Notes: a model not told the origin generated them from the sequence alone. Positions 1 through 9,805 are shown, counted from the stretch's first letter. The stretch: DNA of 64,000 nucleotides from Metasolibacillus sp. (GCF_025291715.1 NZ_JAMBIZ010000001.1:241824-305823), one strand, 5' to 3'. Translations and numbers: made by a program.

Positions 1-1
1 A

Positions 2-2296
2 GTGGATTATGAAGCCCATTACTCCGATTATGAAAAGGACCCTATATTAGAAGATTATTGGAAATTTAAGCATGAGCTTAATTTCTTTGAAAGCGAAACG
101 GGTGTAATTGCTGATAATCAACAACAAAGGCAAAGCCCATATCGTCATTTTGGGTTGACGGGGCGTTATCAAGTGTTTTATGCAGCACAGGACGATCCAT
201 TAACGCGCTATTTTGCGCCGAATACAATTTCACCATTTGTAGATTACCGTAAGTGGTCCAATGAAGCCGATAATTTAAAAATTTATGTGCATAAAATGCC
301 ATCTGCTGAATTTACATTTACAGTGGACGAAATGACAGGAAAAGTCGATATCTTATCTGTTGCGCACGATGAAGATAAAGCCAGTATTAATGTAGGTTTT
401 GGGGATGGTCTACAATCGCAACGTTTTGATTATCGTACTAAAGGTGGAGAATGGATTGATGGTGTACCAAGTCACCTAGAAGTAGATGTTGAATATGATG
501 TGCGAAATAGTGTCATTGATTTTCAAGGAAAAGCAGCTGAAGTCATCAAAACGCTGTCTTTAAAAAATTTGCCCCCAGTTGCAAGATTTGAAACGGATAA
601 ACCAATCTATGAAGTAGGTGATTTTGTTGTACTAAAAAATACTTCGTACGATCCTAATAACGATAATCTAATTGCTGAATGGTCTTATAAATTAAGAGAA
701 GAATCAACTTATAAGCCATTAGGCACGGGTAAGTTCACTTCAGGAACAGCTGAGGAAGGTTGGCATACAATGATCCCTCGTATTGCTTGTGACAAACCAA
801 TTAATGAATCTTGTTTTTACGACATACATCTCAAAGTAACCGATACGCATGGCTTATTTGATGAAACTGTACAAACTGTAGAAGTACAGAGCGTAGAGAA
901 AAGCATTGCACCAACAGAAGGGACTGTATATTGGGAACTTCAACGTTTAAAGGAAGATGAGGATAGTTATGTTGTCATGAATGTGGAATTTGAAGTACCA
1001 GAGGGCAAGCATTATGCTACACGTGCTCCCTTACATGTATTATCCTATGGCTCAACAAATATTTCACAGATACAACCTATTAATATTCAAGTTGCTGGAG
1101 CAAGTGTGAAAGGACAAACAATGTCATATCAATTTAGCTATGAATATGCTGAAGAACCCATTGGGTGGAAAACAACCAGCTGTATAAACGGTATTTGCGA
1201 ATGGGAATTTGATTACGCTCCTGATTGGAGCAAAATGAAAGTATTGGAGTTAGCAGGTTCTTTAGCTATTGATCATTCCATGAAAGATACAATTCAAGCA
1301 TCGACATTTTCAGAGATTTTAGAGCGAGAATGGGTAGTAGGTCGTGAAGATAAGTGGGATGTAGTAGCAGAGAGGCTTGTAAATTCAAATGTATTTCATG
1401 AGCGTTATCAACAAGCTACAAGTAGTATGTATGAAGACCATTTACAATTAAAAACTCAAACAATGATGCCAGCAAAGCCAGATACATTGAGATATCAAGT
1501 ATCTTTACCATCTGCAATTCAAACCGAAGCATCATTCTATCCGTTAAAAAAATCACAAAGCCACGGAAAATTTATAGCAGCTGAGCTAGATGAAAATCTT
1601 CAAGAAGAATTTGCAGATGGTATACAGCTACAACAATTAGAGCTAGATGACAAAGGAATGAATGGTGCGAATCGTGTATTTGAAGCGAATTATGTATCTG
1701 ATTTATTCTTTATTACTAAATCGTTAGGCTTTATATCAGGCTATCCGTATGCAGAACAAGTGCAACAAGCTATTGTCAATGACCAGCCATTGCCAGCCTA
1801 TGATGATGTGATGAAGGTAGGTATTGCAAAAGGAGAGAAAGACTTTGCTCGTTATACAGAGAACAAAGTACCTTTTAAAGATGAATGGATGTATACAGAA
1901 GATGAAGCAAAATTTGCTTCGTTGCAGCGCTACGCAATTCCTGTAAATCCATACTCAGAATTACAATCAAATGAGGTATATGAAAATGAGTTTGAGTTAG
2001 TGGATATGGGGTTAAATGATTTGCGTTTTGAATTTAAACAAACATTTTCATTTGAACATTATTTGTTCGGCTCTGGTTATGACGATGCTTGGATTATCGG
2101 TCAGCAAGGTTCACTTTCAGGACCACCTTTCAAACAAGAAGATATTGCAGGGACAATTATTTTAACACAAGATCAAATACTTGAAATTGGAAAACTCTAT
2201 TATGAACGGATGAATGAGCCTTATAATAAGATTCATAATTTCCGTTACATGGATCGCACGTACCCAGATCAAGTACGAGAGATTTTAAATAATTAA
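2..2296 (+). CDS. Large PKD-domain protein of the conjugative element (5' end probably cut by the window)
   Basis: The frame is open from base 2 to a TAA at 2294-2296 and gives at least 764 residues. The codon at base 2 is GTG, but no ribosome binding site can be seen because the window starts there, so the true start is probably upstream. No membrane segment is visible. Around residues 190-300 a PKD-like (immunoglobulin-fold) segment can be read (PPVARFETDKPIYEVGDFV, then SYDPNND and an EWSYKL strand). Such domains are typical of extracellular proteins, and large PKD proteins occur at the head of type IV secretion blocks in Gram-positive conjugative elements. It lies 74 bp upstream of the VirB6-like gene on the same strand. 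An extracellular or cell-wall-associated role in mating is inferred from this context; the specific function is unknown. Confidence 0.6.
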   Translation: MDYEAHYSDYEKDPILEDYWKFKHELNFFESETGVIADNQQQRQSPYRHFGLTGRYQVFYAAQDDPLTRYFAPNTISPFVDYRKWSNEADNLKIYVHKMPSAEFTFTVDEMTGKVDILSVAHDEDKASINVGFGDGLQSQRFDYRTKGGEWIDGVPSHLEVDVEYDVRNSVIDFQGKAAEVIKTLSLKNLPPVARFETDKPIYEVGDFVVLKNTSYDPNNDNLIAEWSYKLREESTYKPLGTGKFTSGTAEEGWHTMIPRIACDKPINESCFYDIHLKVTDTHGLFDETVQTVEVQSVEKSIAPTEGTVYWELQRLKEDEDSYVVMNVEFEVPEGKHYATRAPLHVLSYGSTNISQIQPINIQVAGASVKGQTMSYQFSYEYAEEPIGWKTTSCINGICEWEFDYAPDWSKMKVLELAGSLAIDHSMKDTIQASTFSEILEREWVVGREDKWDVVAERLVNSNVFHERYQQATSSMYEDHLQLKTQTMMPAKPDTLRYQVSLPSAIQTEASFYPLKKSQSHGKFIAAELDENLQEEFADGIQLQQLELDDKGMNGANRVFEANYVSDLFFITKSLGFISGYPYAEQVQQAIVNDQPLPAYDDVMKVGIAKGEKDFARYTENKVPFKDEWMYTEDEAKFASLQRYAIPVNPYSELQSNEVYENEFELVDMGLNDLRFEFKQTFSFEHYLFGSGYDDAWIIGQQGSLSGPPFKQEDIAGTIILTQDQILEIGKLYYERMNEPYNKIHNFRYMDRTYPDQVREILNN

Positions 2297-2302
2297 TTTA
2301 TA

Positions 2303-2336
2303 AAAGGATTTACCAAAAATGGTGAGTCCTTTTTGT
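2303..2336 (+). terminator. Terminator or attenuator between the PKD and VirB6-like genes
   Basis: An imperfect stem (AAGGATTTACC with GGTGAGTCCTT, A-rich loop) is followed by TTTTTG. It sits directly after the stop codon at 2296. Because the next gene lies on the same strand 35 bp further on, it may work as a partial terminator. Confidence 0.5.
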
Positions 2337-2370
2337 TTTCAAAAAATGTAAAGGGAGGAGGAGTTTTAAG

Positions 2371-4926
2371 TTGAATGACCAAGAAATTATTGAGAAGCAT
2401 AAAATCTTAGACTCTATTTTACATCTGAATGATGGGTTTATGTGGCAAGATGTATTACGAGCTTTTGGTGGATTTATCGTTTCAGCGCTTAGTTGGTTTA
2501 ATCGAACAATAGAGACGATTGTCACGAAGTTTATAACGTTAAACGATTTTTATAAGACAGGAGCAGTTGGAGCGTTTATGGACAATGCACGACCATTTAT
2601 TTGGGTCGTGTTTTTTGTTGCACTTGTTGTTCTTGGTTTCCAGTTTATGTTTAATAAAATTGAGAAGCGAAATGAAGTGTTATTAAATATTGTCATGGCG
2701 CTTTGCTTTATCGTGATTATTCCTGATTTAATGTCTAATATACAAAAGATTGTTGGAGCAGGCATTGAAGAGATTAAGCCAAAAAATGAATCTTTAGCGA
2801 GTAATATGATCAAAAGTAATGTTGCCGATCTTCTTTACTATGCTGAAAAAAACTTTGAATTTGCTAATGGTACAAGCCGAGGGGATGCCAATACTCCCCC
2901 TAGACCATTTAATAAAGATAATAATACAGGGACACCAGATTACACATTTGCGAATCGCCTTTCAGCAACGCACGATCTGAAAATTCCATACACACAAAAA
3001 CTTGATTTACACGATGATGATGGATGGATATTTAAGGCAGATTGGGTAAAGGGATTAAGTAAATCTTCAAAAGATGTATTAAGTCATAAATCAGTCCCAA
3101 CGGGTGTAGGGAAAGGTTATCAAGTAGAGGAGTTAGCAAAAAATAAAATAAGAGGGACTGAAATAGGAAGGGAAACTTATTATCGCTATCACGTGAACTG
3201 GTTTACTTTAATTATGACCTTACTTATTACAAATTTTGCGCTAGCTATTACAGCTATTAAAATTGGACGATCTATTTTTGATTTAGCATTTCATCAAATT
3301 TTTGGTGTGTTTATTGCAGCTTCTGATTTGACAGGTGGACAACGGACTAAAAAAGTTCTTATTGAAATTCTAAACACCTTTGTAGTCATGGCTGTAATGA
3401 TTGCTTTAATTCAATTGTTTATTCTTTTTGTTACGTGGGCAAATTCTTGGCGCTATGAAGTAGGAACTTTAGGAGTAATAATCCTCTTGATTGCTGGTGC
3501 TTGGGCATTGATTGATGCACCAGATATTGTACAACGTCAATTAGGAATTGATGCTGGCTTACGCAATGGCTGGCAAGCAATGATGGGAGCATATGCTGCT
3601 AGTAAAGTTGCATCTGGAGGAGCAAAAGCACTTGGTGGCGCAGGGATGAAATCTGCTGCAACAGCAGGTGGTGGCGCAAACTTTATGCGTCGTATGGTAC
3701 AAGGGATGCGAACACAAGCCCAAACACCAATTTCTTCGTCTTCATCTACACAAACTGGTCAAAGAGGTGCAAGTGGTGTTCCTAAAGTACCAAGTAGCCA
3801 AAATGGTGGAACAGGGGGACAATCAACAACAGGGCAACAACAGGGAAATTCGGGTGTTGGACCAACTTCACAAGGTTCGCAAGCAATGCCTACATCTAAT
3901 AATAATACAGGGAATGCAGGAGATTCTGCGCAAGGTACAACACAGGCTGCACAGAATAATACCAACACTTCTGTGGCAACAGTACCAGCTACTCCAACTA
4001 ATCAAGGAGCATCTGAAGGAACTAAAGAACAAAATGGTCAAGGGAGTTTATCTAGTCAGCAGAGGGCAGAACAAAGAGCACAAAGAAGAAATCAATCTTC
4101 AGACGCTACTAAAGGGCAAACAAGCAATCAAAGTGCCAATACAGTACCATCAAAACAAGTAAATGGAGATCAGCAAACAGCAATCCCTGCTAATGATACA
4201 CCAATAAATAAGACAGATGTAAAAGAAATGCCAACACAAGATAGCTCACAAAATATAGGGCAAAAAGGAGGTACAGAGATACCATCAAGTGGAGCAGTCT
4301 CACAGGGGAATCAAAATACAATAAGCCCATCTGAAGGAACGCCGAATAGCCAACAGCAAAAGGTTGCTGAAATTCCATCAAATAAAACAGGAGGACAAGT
4401 TGCTCAAGGAGGTAATACACCAACTTCAGCACAGAATAGTGTTGCTGATACCAAAGGCCATAAAGAAACAGCAGCTACTATACCAACAAACGAAAGTGGT
4501 CCATCTAATAATCAAGTAGATATACCTGCTATACCAACTAACCAAAGTACAAGTACTGTTCAACAACCAACAAATGCACCAGCTGTAAACAATGAATCAA
4601 CACAGTCCATTCCTTCCGAAACATCAACGGGTGGTACTAATCAGGAGCAAAGACAAAATAGACGTCAGCAACATATGGCACAACGTGCTACTAATCAACT
4701 AAATGTAGCACAGCAAACTCCACATGGGCAATCGAATCAAGCACCATTTGGACATAAACAAGCTGTGCATAAAAATACGATTATAGGGGGAAATCGTAAT
4801 GTGCAAAAATTGAAAGAACAAGTAACAAGAGCAGGAAATTCAGGCTTTACGCTGGGGCAAAATATTCGCCGTGCAACAAATGTCTTTAATAAGAAAGATA
4901 AAAAAGACGAAGGGGGCAATAAATAA
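2371..4926 (+). CDS. VirB6/TrbL-like conjugal transfer membrane protein (CD3337/EF1877-type)
   Basis: The protein has 851 residues and starts at TTG, 7 bases after the strong site GGGAGGAGGAG. Several hydrophobic segments are visible at about residues 74-93, 105-125, 276-296, 337-355 and 364-382, the layout of the polytopic VirB6/TrbL channel protein. In Gram-positive mobile elements this matches the CD3337/EF1877 mobilome membrane protein family. After the last helix comes a glycine/alanine-rich stretch and then, from about residue 440 to 800, a very long low-complexity tail rich in Q, N, S, T, G and P, ending in a basic segment. The stop overlaps the next start by one base (AATAATG), which implies translational coupling. 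Expected role: inner-membrane part of the mating channel. The tail is probably disordered, with unknown function. Confidence 0.8.
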   Translation: MNDQEIIEKHKILDSILHLNDGFMWQDVLRAFGGFIVSALSWFNRTIETIVTKFITLNDFYKTGAVGAFMDNARPFIWVVFFVALVVLGFQFMFNKIEKRNEVLLNIVMALCFIVIIPDLMSNIQKIVGAGIEEIKPKNESLASNMIKSNVADLLYYAEKNFEFANGTSRGDANTPPRPFNKDNNTGTPDYTFANRLSATHDLKIPYTQKLDLHDDDGWIFKADWVKGLSKSSKDVLSHKSVPTGVGKGYQVEELAKNKIRGTEIGRETYYRYHVNWFTLIMTLLITNFALAITAIKIGRSIFDLAFHQIFGVFIAASDLTGGQRTKKVLIEILNTFVVMAVMIALIQLFILFVTWANSWRYEVGTLGVIILLIAGAWALIDAPDIVQRQLGIDAGLRNGWQAMMGAYAASKVASGGAKALGGAGMKSAATAGGGANFMRRMVQGMRTQAQTPISSSSSTQTGQRGASGVPKVPSSQNGGTGGQSTTGQQQGNSGVGPTSQGSQAMPTSNNNTGNAGDSAQGTTQAAQNNTNTSVATVPATPTNQGASEGTKEQNGQGSLSSQQRAEQRAQRRNQSSDATKGQTSNQSANTVPSKQVNGDQQTAIPANDTPINKTDVKEMPTQDSSQNIGQKGGTEIPSSGAVSQGNQNTISPSEGTPNSQQQKVAEIPSNKTGGQVAQGGNTPTSAQNSVADTKGHKETAATIPTNESGPSNNQVDIPAIPTNQSTSTVQQPTNAPAVNNESTQSIPSETSTGGTNQEQRQNRRQQHMAQRATNQLNVAQQTPHGQSNQAPFGHKQAVHKNTIIGGNRNVQKLKEQVTRAGNSGFTLGQNIRRATNVFNKKDKKDEGGNK

Positions 4927-5273
4927 TGTATGAGATTCCAAAGGAAATTAAATCTAAGCCTAAATTATTTGGTTTGGAAATCAAGGAGCTAATCATAGTT
5001 GTGATTAGCTTCTTTTTATTTTTTACAATTTTACGTGATCTGGTTCATGGTGTATTAGTTGTTCCATATATGCTTGTCGCAAGTTTTACATTGTTGTGGT
5101 TTGTAATGCCTTCTGGTAACAATCCGCGAAAAAAAAACTATCAATCAATTTTCTTATATTTTAAGCATAAACAACGTTCTAGCTATCATGCATTAGATAT
5201 TCAAAAAATAATGAATGAGCAGAATAAGCATTTATTTGAGGATGGTGAGACTTCAAATGAGCGAAGATATTAA
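4926..5273 (+). CDS. Small conjugal transfer membrane protein (DUF5592/PrgI-VirB3-like)
   Basis: The protein has 115 residues. A short polar N-terminus beginning YEIPKEIKSKPK is followed by two closely spaced hydrophobic helices (about residues 21-38 and 41-60) and a basic C-terminal half. This is the shape of PrgI/VirB3-type subunits, which sit beside VirB4 in type IV secretion systems, and of DUF5592 proteins in pLS20-like plasmids. It is coupled to the VirB6-like gene by a one-base overlap and overlaps the next gene's start by 17 bases. Function is assigned from shape and gene order rather than from any catalytic motif. Confidence 0.7.
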   Translation: MYEIPKEIKSKPKLFGLEIKELIIVVISFFLFFTILRDLVHGVLVVPYMLVASFTLLWFVMPSGNNPRKKNYQSIFLYFKHKQRSSYHALDIQKIMNEQNKHLFEDGETSNERRY

Positions 5274-5889
5274 GCCAATTATTGTACCTTCTTATACAGA
5301 GGAAAAAGGTACTAAAAAGAAATTCTTCCGTTTTGAAAACCGTAAAAAGAAGAAGGCGAAAAAGCAAGTTAAAAAACAGTACGTATTGCGTAAAACACCT
5401 GAATTAGTGCCTTTTTTAAAATATGGAGCTAACGAAAACATTGTGATGAAAAATGATCTACACATGGATTTGTTTCAGATTACACCAAAGGACTTGCAAT
5501 CTTTAACGGATGAGGAACTGGAAATGCATGTCTTACTTGAAGCACGTTTTAATCGTAGTACAACTGCTGGATATAAAATCATTGCATTAAACTTCCCATC
5601 AAATATGGAAAAGCAGCGACAATACTGGCTACGCAAAAAGGAGCGAGCTACAAGTCCATTACAAGTACGTTTCATTGATAGAAAAATTTTTGAATTTAAC
5701 TTTTTAGAGCAAGAAAGACCGAATCGTGAATTTTTCTTATTTCTATATGCACCATCTGAACAATTGTTAGAAGATTTAAAAAATCAAGCGATTCGTGGGA
5801 TGCGTCAGACATTTCCGTTGCAGAAATTAACTGTAGATAAAAAACAAGATGTTTTATTTTTGCTAAATAACCCGAACTCAAAATTGTAA
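5257..5889 (+). CDS. Type IV secretion accessory protein preceding VirB4 (VirB4 N-terminal-like)
   Basis: The chosen start is ATG 5257 (MSEDIKPII), preceded by GGTGAG and lying inside the end of the previous gene, giving 210 residues. Residues 20-50 are strongly basic (KKKKAKKQVKKQ). The rest is soluble alpha/beta sequence without a Walker motif. Size and position directly before virB4 suggest it corresponds to the N-terminal module that is fused to the ATPase in many VirB4 proteins, but this is an inference. A longer in-frame start at 5215 exists but has no convincing ribosome binding site. No membrane segment is seen. Confidence 0.6.
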   Translation: MSEDIKPIIVPSYTEEKGTKKKFFRFENRKKKKAKKQVKKQYVLRKTPELVPFLKYGANENIVMKNDLHMDLFQITPKDLQSLTDEELEMHVLLEARFNRSTTAGYKIIALNFPSNMEKQRQYWLRKKERATSPLQVRFIDRKIFEFNFLEQERPNREFFLFLYAPSEQLLEDLKNQAIRGMRQTFPLQKLTVDKKQDVLFLLNNPNSKL

Positions 5890-5908
5890 TTGTGAAAGGA
5901 GATACTAC

Positions 5909-7894
5909 ATGCTTGCTAAGCTTATTCCACCTCGGTTTAGAGGTGTAGAGAAAGAATCAGTAGAAGAGAAAGAAAAGATAGCAGCTAAAAATAAGAACTA
6001 TGATCCACTTTTTTTAGCTGCTATTCAGCCACAAGGTGGGGTGCAACCAAAAGATAAATATATCCAAAAAGGTGATGGCTATGAGGCTTGTATTCATATT
6101 TGGGATTATCCAACCAAAGTGTCTCCGCTTTGGTTAGAAAAGTTATTTTCAATGCGTGAAGTAATTGTTGTAGAAGACGTGGTGACTATGCCACGTGATG
6201 AAACGGTTAGTGCAATCAATAAATCGATGTTGGAACAAACAATGCGTTATTCAAATAGTAAAAAACAGTCGCAAAAAATGGATGCTGAAAATAGTTTCCA
6301 AGAATTAGAGCGACTTTACCATGAAATTGCCCAAATGGGCGAGGTAGTGAAGCTTGTTGATATTCGTTTATATGTTCATGCAAAGACCATACATGAACTT
6401 GAGCAAAAAGTTCAACTTGTTGAAACAGACTTACGTTCCTATGGATTCAAAGGTACGATTTTCTTAAATGAAACAACTTGGGAATGGCAATCTCTATTCC
6501 TTCCTTATGAAGAGCAACAAAAGCTCCCTAACCAAAGAGAAGGTAAAGGGATGCAAGGATTAACATTAGCAGCAGGACTACCCTATCATTTTTCAGAATT
6601 AAATGATCCAACAGGGAGCTACTTAGGAACCACATTTTCAGGAGGAAATGTGGTTTTTGATCTTTTTCATAAAGATAAACAGCGACGTTTTTATAATGCA
6701 GTTGTCGCAGGGTTGATGGGTGCAGGTAAATCTACATTATTAAAAAAGTTGACTGTTGATAATGCCTGTCGACAAAATATTATTCGTGGATTTGATGTGG
6801 TTGGGGAATTTGAAACGGTAGTTAGTGAACTTGGTGGTCACATGATTAGTTTAGATGGTAGTCAAGGGATTTTAAATCCCTTACAAATCTATCGTCAAGA
6901 AGATGGCTCTAAAGAAAAATCAAAGCAAAAAAGTGAAGAGCTTTGTTTTATGCAACATCTGTCAAAAGTCGCTAAATTTTATCAATTTATAGCTAGTCAA
7001 CCATCTGCTGAAGATTTAGAAGAGTTCAAAAAAGTAACACGTACTTTTTATGGATCACTAGGATTTCTGGAACGTATTCAGCAAGGTGAAAGTGTTACAG
7101 ACTTATCAAATGAATCTTACCCTATTTTTAGTGATTTATTAAACTTCGTGCAACAAGAACTATATGAAGATGTAGAGCGCCGTCTTATTCGAACAGAATT
7201 GTCAATTGCTCGTGCAAACCGATTAGAACGAATTGAATTGATTCTTGATAATGTTGTACACACATATGGCTATTTATTTAATGGCCATACTTCTATCCCT
7301 GATTTTACAGATGAACAAGTGATTATGTTTTCTGTACGCCGATTGACGAACTTAGAAAAGAATATTTTCAATGCACAGATGTTTAATGCATTTACATTGA
7401 TTTGGGATAATCTGATTTCAATTGGTGCACCCCAAATGCGAGCAATGTATGAGGATGCGAATTTTAACTTCGATGATGCGATTCGATTTTTTGTAGTCAT
7501 CGATGAATCACATCGATTTATTAATGCTGACAATCCGTTGGCTGTAGATTTCGTAGTTGATTATGAAAGGGAAGCGCGAAAATATCTTGGTGGTATCGTG
7601 TTAGCCAGTCAATCTATTCGAGATTATGTACCTGAACATGCGAATGATGAAGTTGTATCGAAGATAAAGAAGTTGTTTGAATTAACACAATATAAATTTA
7701 TCATGCAACAAGATGCCAATGCTTTAGATGCAATACGTACCATTTTCGAAGGTCAGATTTCTGAAAGTGAGTTGGCTCAAATACCACAGCTTCAGCAAGG
7801 TGATTGCTTCTTATCTATCAGTGGTGTAGGGAACTTAATGTTTACAGTTGAAGCATCCGATGAAGAAATTGCGTTGTTTAGAGGAGGTATGTAA
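5909..7894 (+). CDS. VirB4-family conjugation ATPase
   Basis: The protein has 661 residues and starts at ATG after AAAGGAGATACTAC. A P-loop is visible at about residue 265-275 (GLMGAGKSTLLKKL) and a Walker B strand with catalytic Glu at about 528-533 (FFVVIDESHRF). Downstream sequence contains the conserved ASQSIRDY region near residue 570. This is the usual organisation of VirB4/TraE/ConE ATPases, which energise assembly and substrate transfer in type IV secretion. It is the firmest evidence that this part of the window encodes a mating-pair apparatus. The stop codon is followed immediately by the next gene's ATG, so the genes are in one operon. Confidence 0.92.
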   Translation: MLAKLIPPRFRGVEKESVEEKEKIAAKNKNYDPLFLAAIQPQGGVQPKDKYIQKGDGYEACIHIWDYPTKVSPLWLEKLFSMREVIVVEDVVTMPRDETVSAINKSMLEQTMRYSNSKKQSQKMDAENSFQELERLYHEIAQMGEVVKLVDIRLYVHAKTIHELEQKVQLVETDLRSYGFKGTIFLNETTWEWQSLFLPYEEQQKLPNQREGKGMQGLTLAAGLPYHFSELNDPTGSYLGTTFSGGNVVFDLFHKDKQRRFYNAVVAGLMGAGKSTLLKKLTVDNACRQNIIRGFDVVGEFETVVSELGGHMISLDGSQGILNPLQIYRQEDGSKEKSKQKSEELCFMQHLSKVAKFYQFIASQPSAEDLEEFKKVTRTFYGSLGFLERIQQGESVTDLSNESYPIFSDLLNFVQQELYEDVERRLIRTELSIARANRLERIELILDNVVHTYGYLFNGHTSIPDFTDEQVIMFSVRRLTNLEKNIFNAQMFNAFTLIWDNLISIGAPQMRAMYEDANFNFDDAIRFFVVIDESHRFINADNPLAVDFVVDYEREARKYLGGIVLASQSIRDYVPEHANDEVVSKIKKLFELTQYKFIMQQDANALDAIRTIFEGQISESELAQIPQLQQGDCFLSISGVGNLMFTVEASDEEIALFRGGM

Positions 7895-8527
7895 ATGAAT
7901 CGTACAATGATGTTCAAATTTCTTTTATTGTTATTTATTGGGCTAGTGCTGTTAGCTCTAGTTTTTTATAATCGATTTTTTAATGGAAGAGAGAACAGCG
8001 ATTTTGAGGTGGGGACAGGCTATATTCATATGGAGTCTAATACAACAGAAAGAACTAATTCCCATGAAAATGAGAAGAAAGAAGAGGTTCAAATTGTAGA
8101 AACAAATGATGAAAAAAAAGATACTAAAGTGTTAGAGATTAACCCAGATATGGGGAGTTCGAAGTCGACTAAAGAGTTTGATTATGAAACAATTGTTCAG
8201 CAGCGGACAGGTAAAGCAGCATATAAATCCATTTTACAAAATGCAGAACAAGCGATGAATTTACTTGTGTCTGGTGACCTGCAAGGGTGGGAAGAAATCG
8301 CTACATCAAACTTAATAGATAAAATATCTGAAGGGGAAATTCAATTATCTTATTACACAAAGGTTGATTCATTAGAAGTATTTCCTACCAAACAAGTTAA
8401 TGAAAAAGACGTCATCATAGGTTCGATGATTAGTGCTGAAGATGATGTGAAATCGTATCAGTTGATCTTTGTGGAGGTGCAGGGAGTTTATTTAATAGAT
8501 GAAATTGTTCTCATGTGGAGCAATTAA
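7895..8527 (+). CDS. Membrane-anchored conjugal transfer protein, function unknown
   Basis: The protein has 210 residues and its ATG directly follows the TAA of virB4, with GAGGAGG as ribosome binding site. Residues 8-26 form one hydrophobic anchor. They are followed by a charged, Glu/Lys-rich linker to about residue 95 and then a globular domain that is probably outside the membrane. No Cys follows the signal region, so it is not a lipoprotein. In comparable Gram-positive operons this slot holds a small bitopic protein of the mating apparatus (VirB8-like or an assembly factor), but no family motif was recognised here. Confidence 0.65.
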   Translation: MNRTMMFKFLLLLFIGLVLLALVFYNRFFNGRENSDFEVGTGYIHMESNTTERTNSHENEKKEEVQIVETNDEKKDTKVLEINPDMGSSKSTKEFDYETIVQQRTGKAAYKSILQNAEQAMNLLVSGDLQGWEEIATSNLIDKISEGEIQLSYYTKVDSLEVFPTKQVNEKDVIIGSMISAEDDVKSYQLIFVEVQGVYLIDEIVLMWSN

Positions 8528-8529
8528 AC

Positions 8530-8565
8530 AAAGAAGTCTTTGTATAAAACGAAGGCTTCTTTTTT
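8530..8565 (+). terminator. Intra-operon hairpin with T-tract
   Basis: AAGAAGTCTT pairs with AAGGCTTCTT and is followed by a T run. It ends only 19 bp before the next start codon, which leaves little room for a promoter. It therefore probably attenuates the downstream genes rather than separating an operon. Confidence 0.55.
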
Positions 8566-8583
8566 GTGAGGTGAAAGGGTGTT

Positions 8584-9783
8584 TTGAGGCATATTGGAGA
8601 CTTAATAAAAAAGAAGTTGCTATTGTGGGTAGTCAGCACAATAGGAGTGAGTGGAGTAGTTTTTATTGGGTTTGCTCTTTGTATCATGATGGTTATTTTA
8701 ATGATTATGGTTGGTGGTGGAGGTAAGTTTGCATGTGCACAATTTCAAATTGGGAACATATCACCCCATGTGAAAAAATACGAATATCTTGTTTCAAAGT
8801 ATGCAGAAGAGTTAAACATTGAAGAGTATACACCTCTCATTCTCGCTATTATGCAGCAAGAATCTGGAGGCAATCCAAATGAGCGTGATCCTATGCAATC
8901 TTCTGAAAGTTTATGTGGTTATATAGGATGTATCACTAATCCAAAGCAGTCAATTCAGCAAGGTGTTCATCATTTTAATCAAGTGCTACAGAGCGCAAGT
9001 GGAGATATTTTTTTAGCTATTCAATCTTATAATTTCGGATCGGGTTTTATTGAGTTTGTAAGAGATGAACGAGGAATAGATGCTGTATGGGAATTTAATG
9101 TTGAATTTGAGGATGAGAAAGAATATGACGAATTTTATGTTGAACCTGAAAATCCGAAAGCAACATATGATTTGGCGATTGAATATTCACAAATTCAATA
9201 TAGAATACAGGTTTTTCTAGGGAATGGACATTTATTTAAATGTTCGAGATCAGAAGCGAAAATGTATGGCGCATGTTATGGTGACATTCTCTATGTTTGG
9301 GCTGTTTTAAATTACGTAGAACAAGTTGAAGGATGTGGAGAAGAGCTACCAAAAGGAGGAATAGGTTCAGGAATTCCGAATGCTCAAGGCTGGGTTAAAC
9401 CACTAGCAGGTAACTATCCACTAACATCAGGCTTTGGTTGGCGAGACATAGGGGCTGGACCAGAGTTTCATAAAGGTGTTGACTTTGGTGCTCCCACTGG
9501 AACATCTGTCTATGCAGCGAAAGAAGGTGTTGTCATTTATGTTGTCCCAGCATCAGGACCATATCCAGACTCATTCGGTAGTGTAATTTTCGTTGATCAT
9601 GGTGGAGGAGTTGTTTCAATTTATGCGCATTTAAGTGCAACTCATGTACATGTTGGGCAAACAGTTGATCAAAACCAACAAATTGGTAGTGTAGGCATGA
9701 CAGGTCGCTCAACAGGACCACATTTACACTTTGAAGTTAGAGTAAATGGTCAATCAGTAAATCCATTACCATTGATACAATAA
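8584..9783 (+). CDS. Membrane-anchored bifunctional peptidoglycan hydrolase (lysozyme-like plus M23)
   Basis: The protein has 399 residues and starts at TTG after GTGAAAGGGTG. A hydrophobic anchor spans about residues 12-45. A lysozyme/lytic transglycosylase-like domain follows at about 65-200, with the putative catalytic Glu in QQESGGNPNE (near residue 93). An M23 LytM-type endopeptidase domain occupies about 280-399, with metal ligands in HKGVDFGAP and HLHFEV. This two-enzyme layout is characteristic of VirB1-like wall-cutting proteins of Gram-positive conjugation systems (Tn916 Orf14, TcpG, TraG type), which locally open the peptidoglycan. All expected M23 residues are visible, so it should be active. 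Confidence 0.9.
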   Translation: MRHIGDLIKKKLLLWVVSTIGVSGVVFIGFALCIMMVILMIMVGGGGKFACAQFQIGNISPHVKKYEYLVSKYAEELNIEEYTPLILAIMQQESGGNPNERDPMQSSESLCGYIGCITNPKQSIQQGVHHFNQVLQSASGDIFLAIQSYNFGSGFIEFVRDERGIDAVWEFNVEFEDEKEYDEFYVEPENPKATYDLAIEYSQIQYRIQVFLGNGHLFKCSRSEAKMYGACYGDILYVWAVLNYVEQVEGCGEELPKGGIGSGIPNAQGWVKPLAGNYPLTSGFGWRDIGAGPEFHKGVDFGAPTGTSVYAAKEGVVIYVVPASGPYPDSFGSVIFVDHGGGVVSIYAHLSATHVHVGQTVDQNQQIGSVGMTGRSTGPHLHFEVRVNGQSVNPLPLIQ

Positions 9784-9805
9784 CTGCAAAGGAGCTTGAA
9801 GTGTA

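Noticed and set aside
2..100. GTG at base 2 as a true start codon
   Set aside because: There is no upstream sequence to show a ribosome binding site, and large PKD proteins of this type are usually longer.
3759..3968. Minus-strand frame in the same tail region
   Set aside because: Composition mirrors the low-complexity gene; no ribosome binding site or known domain.
3668..4162. Alternative plus-strand frame inside the Q/N/T-rich tail of the VirB6-like gene
   Set aside because: It is a frame-shifted reading of a repetitive low-complexity sequence; the main frame has the membrane segments, start and coupling.
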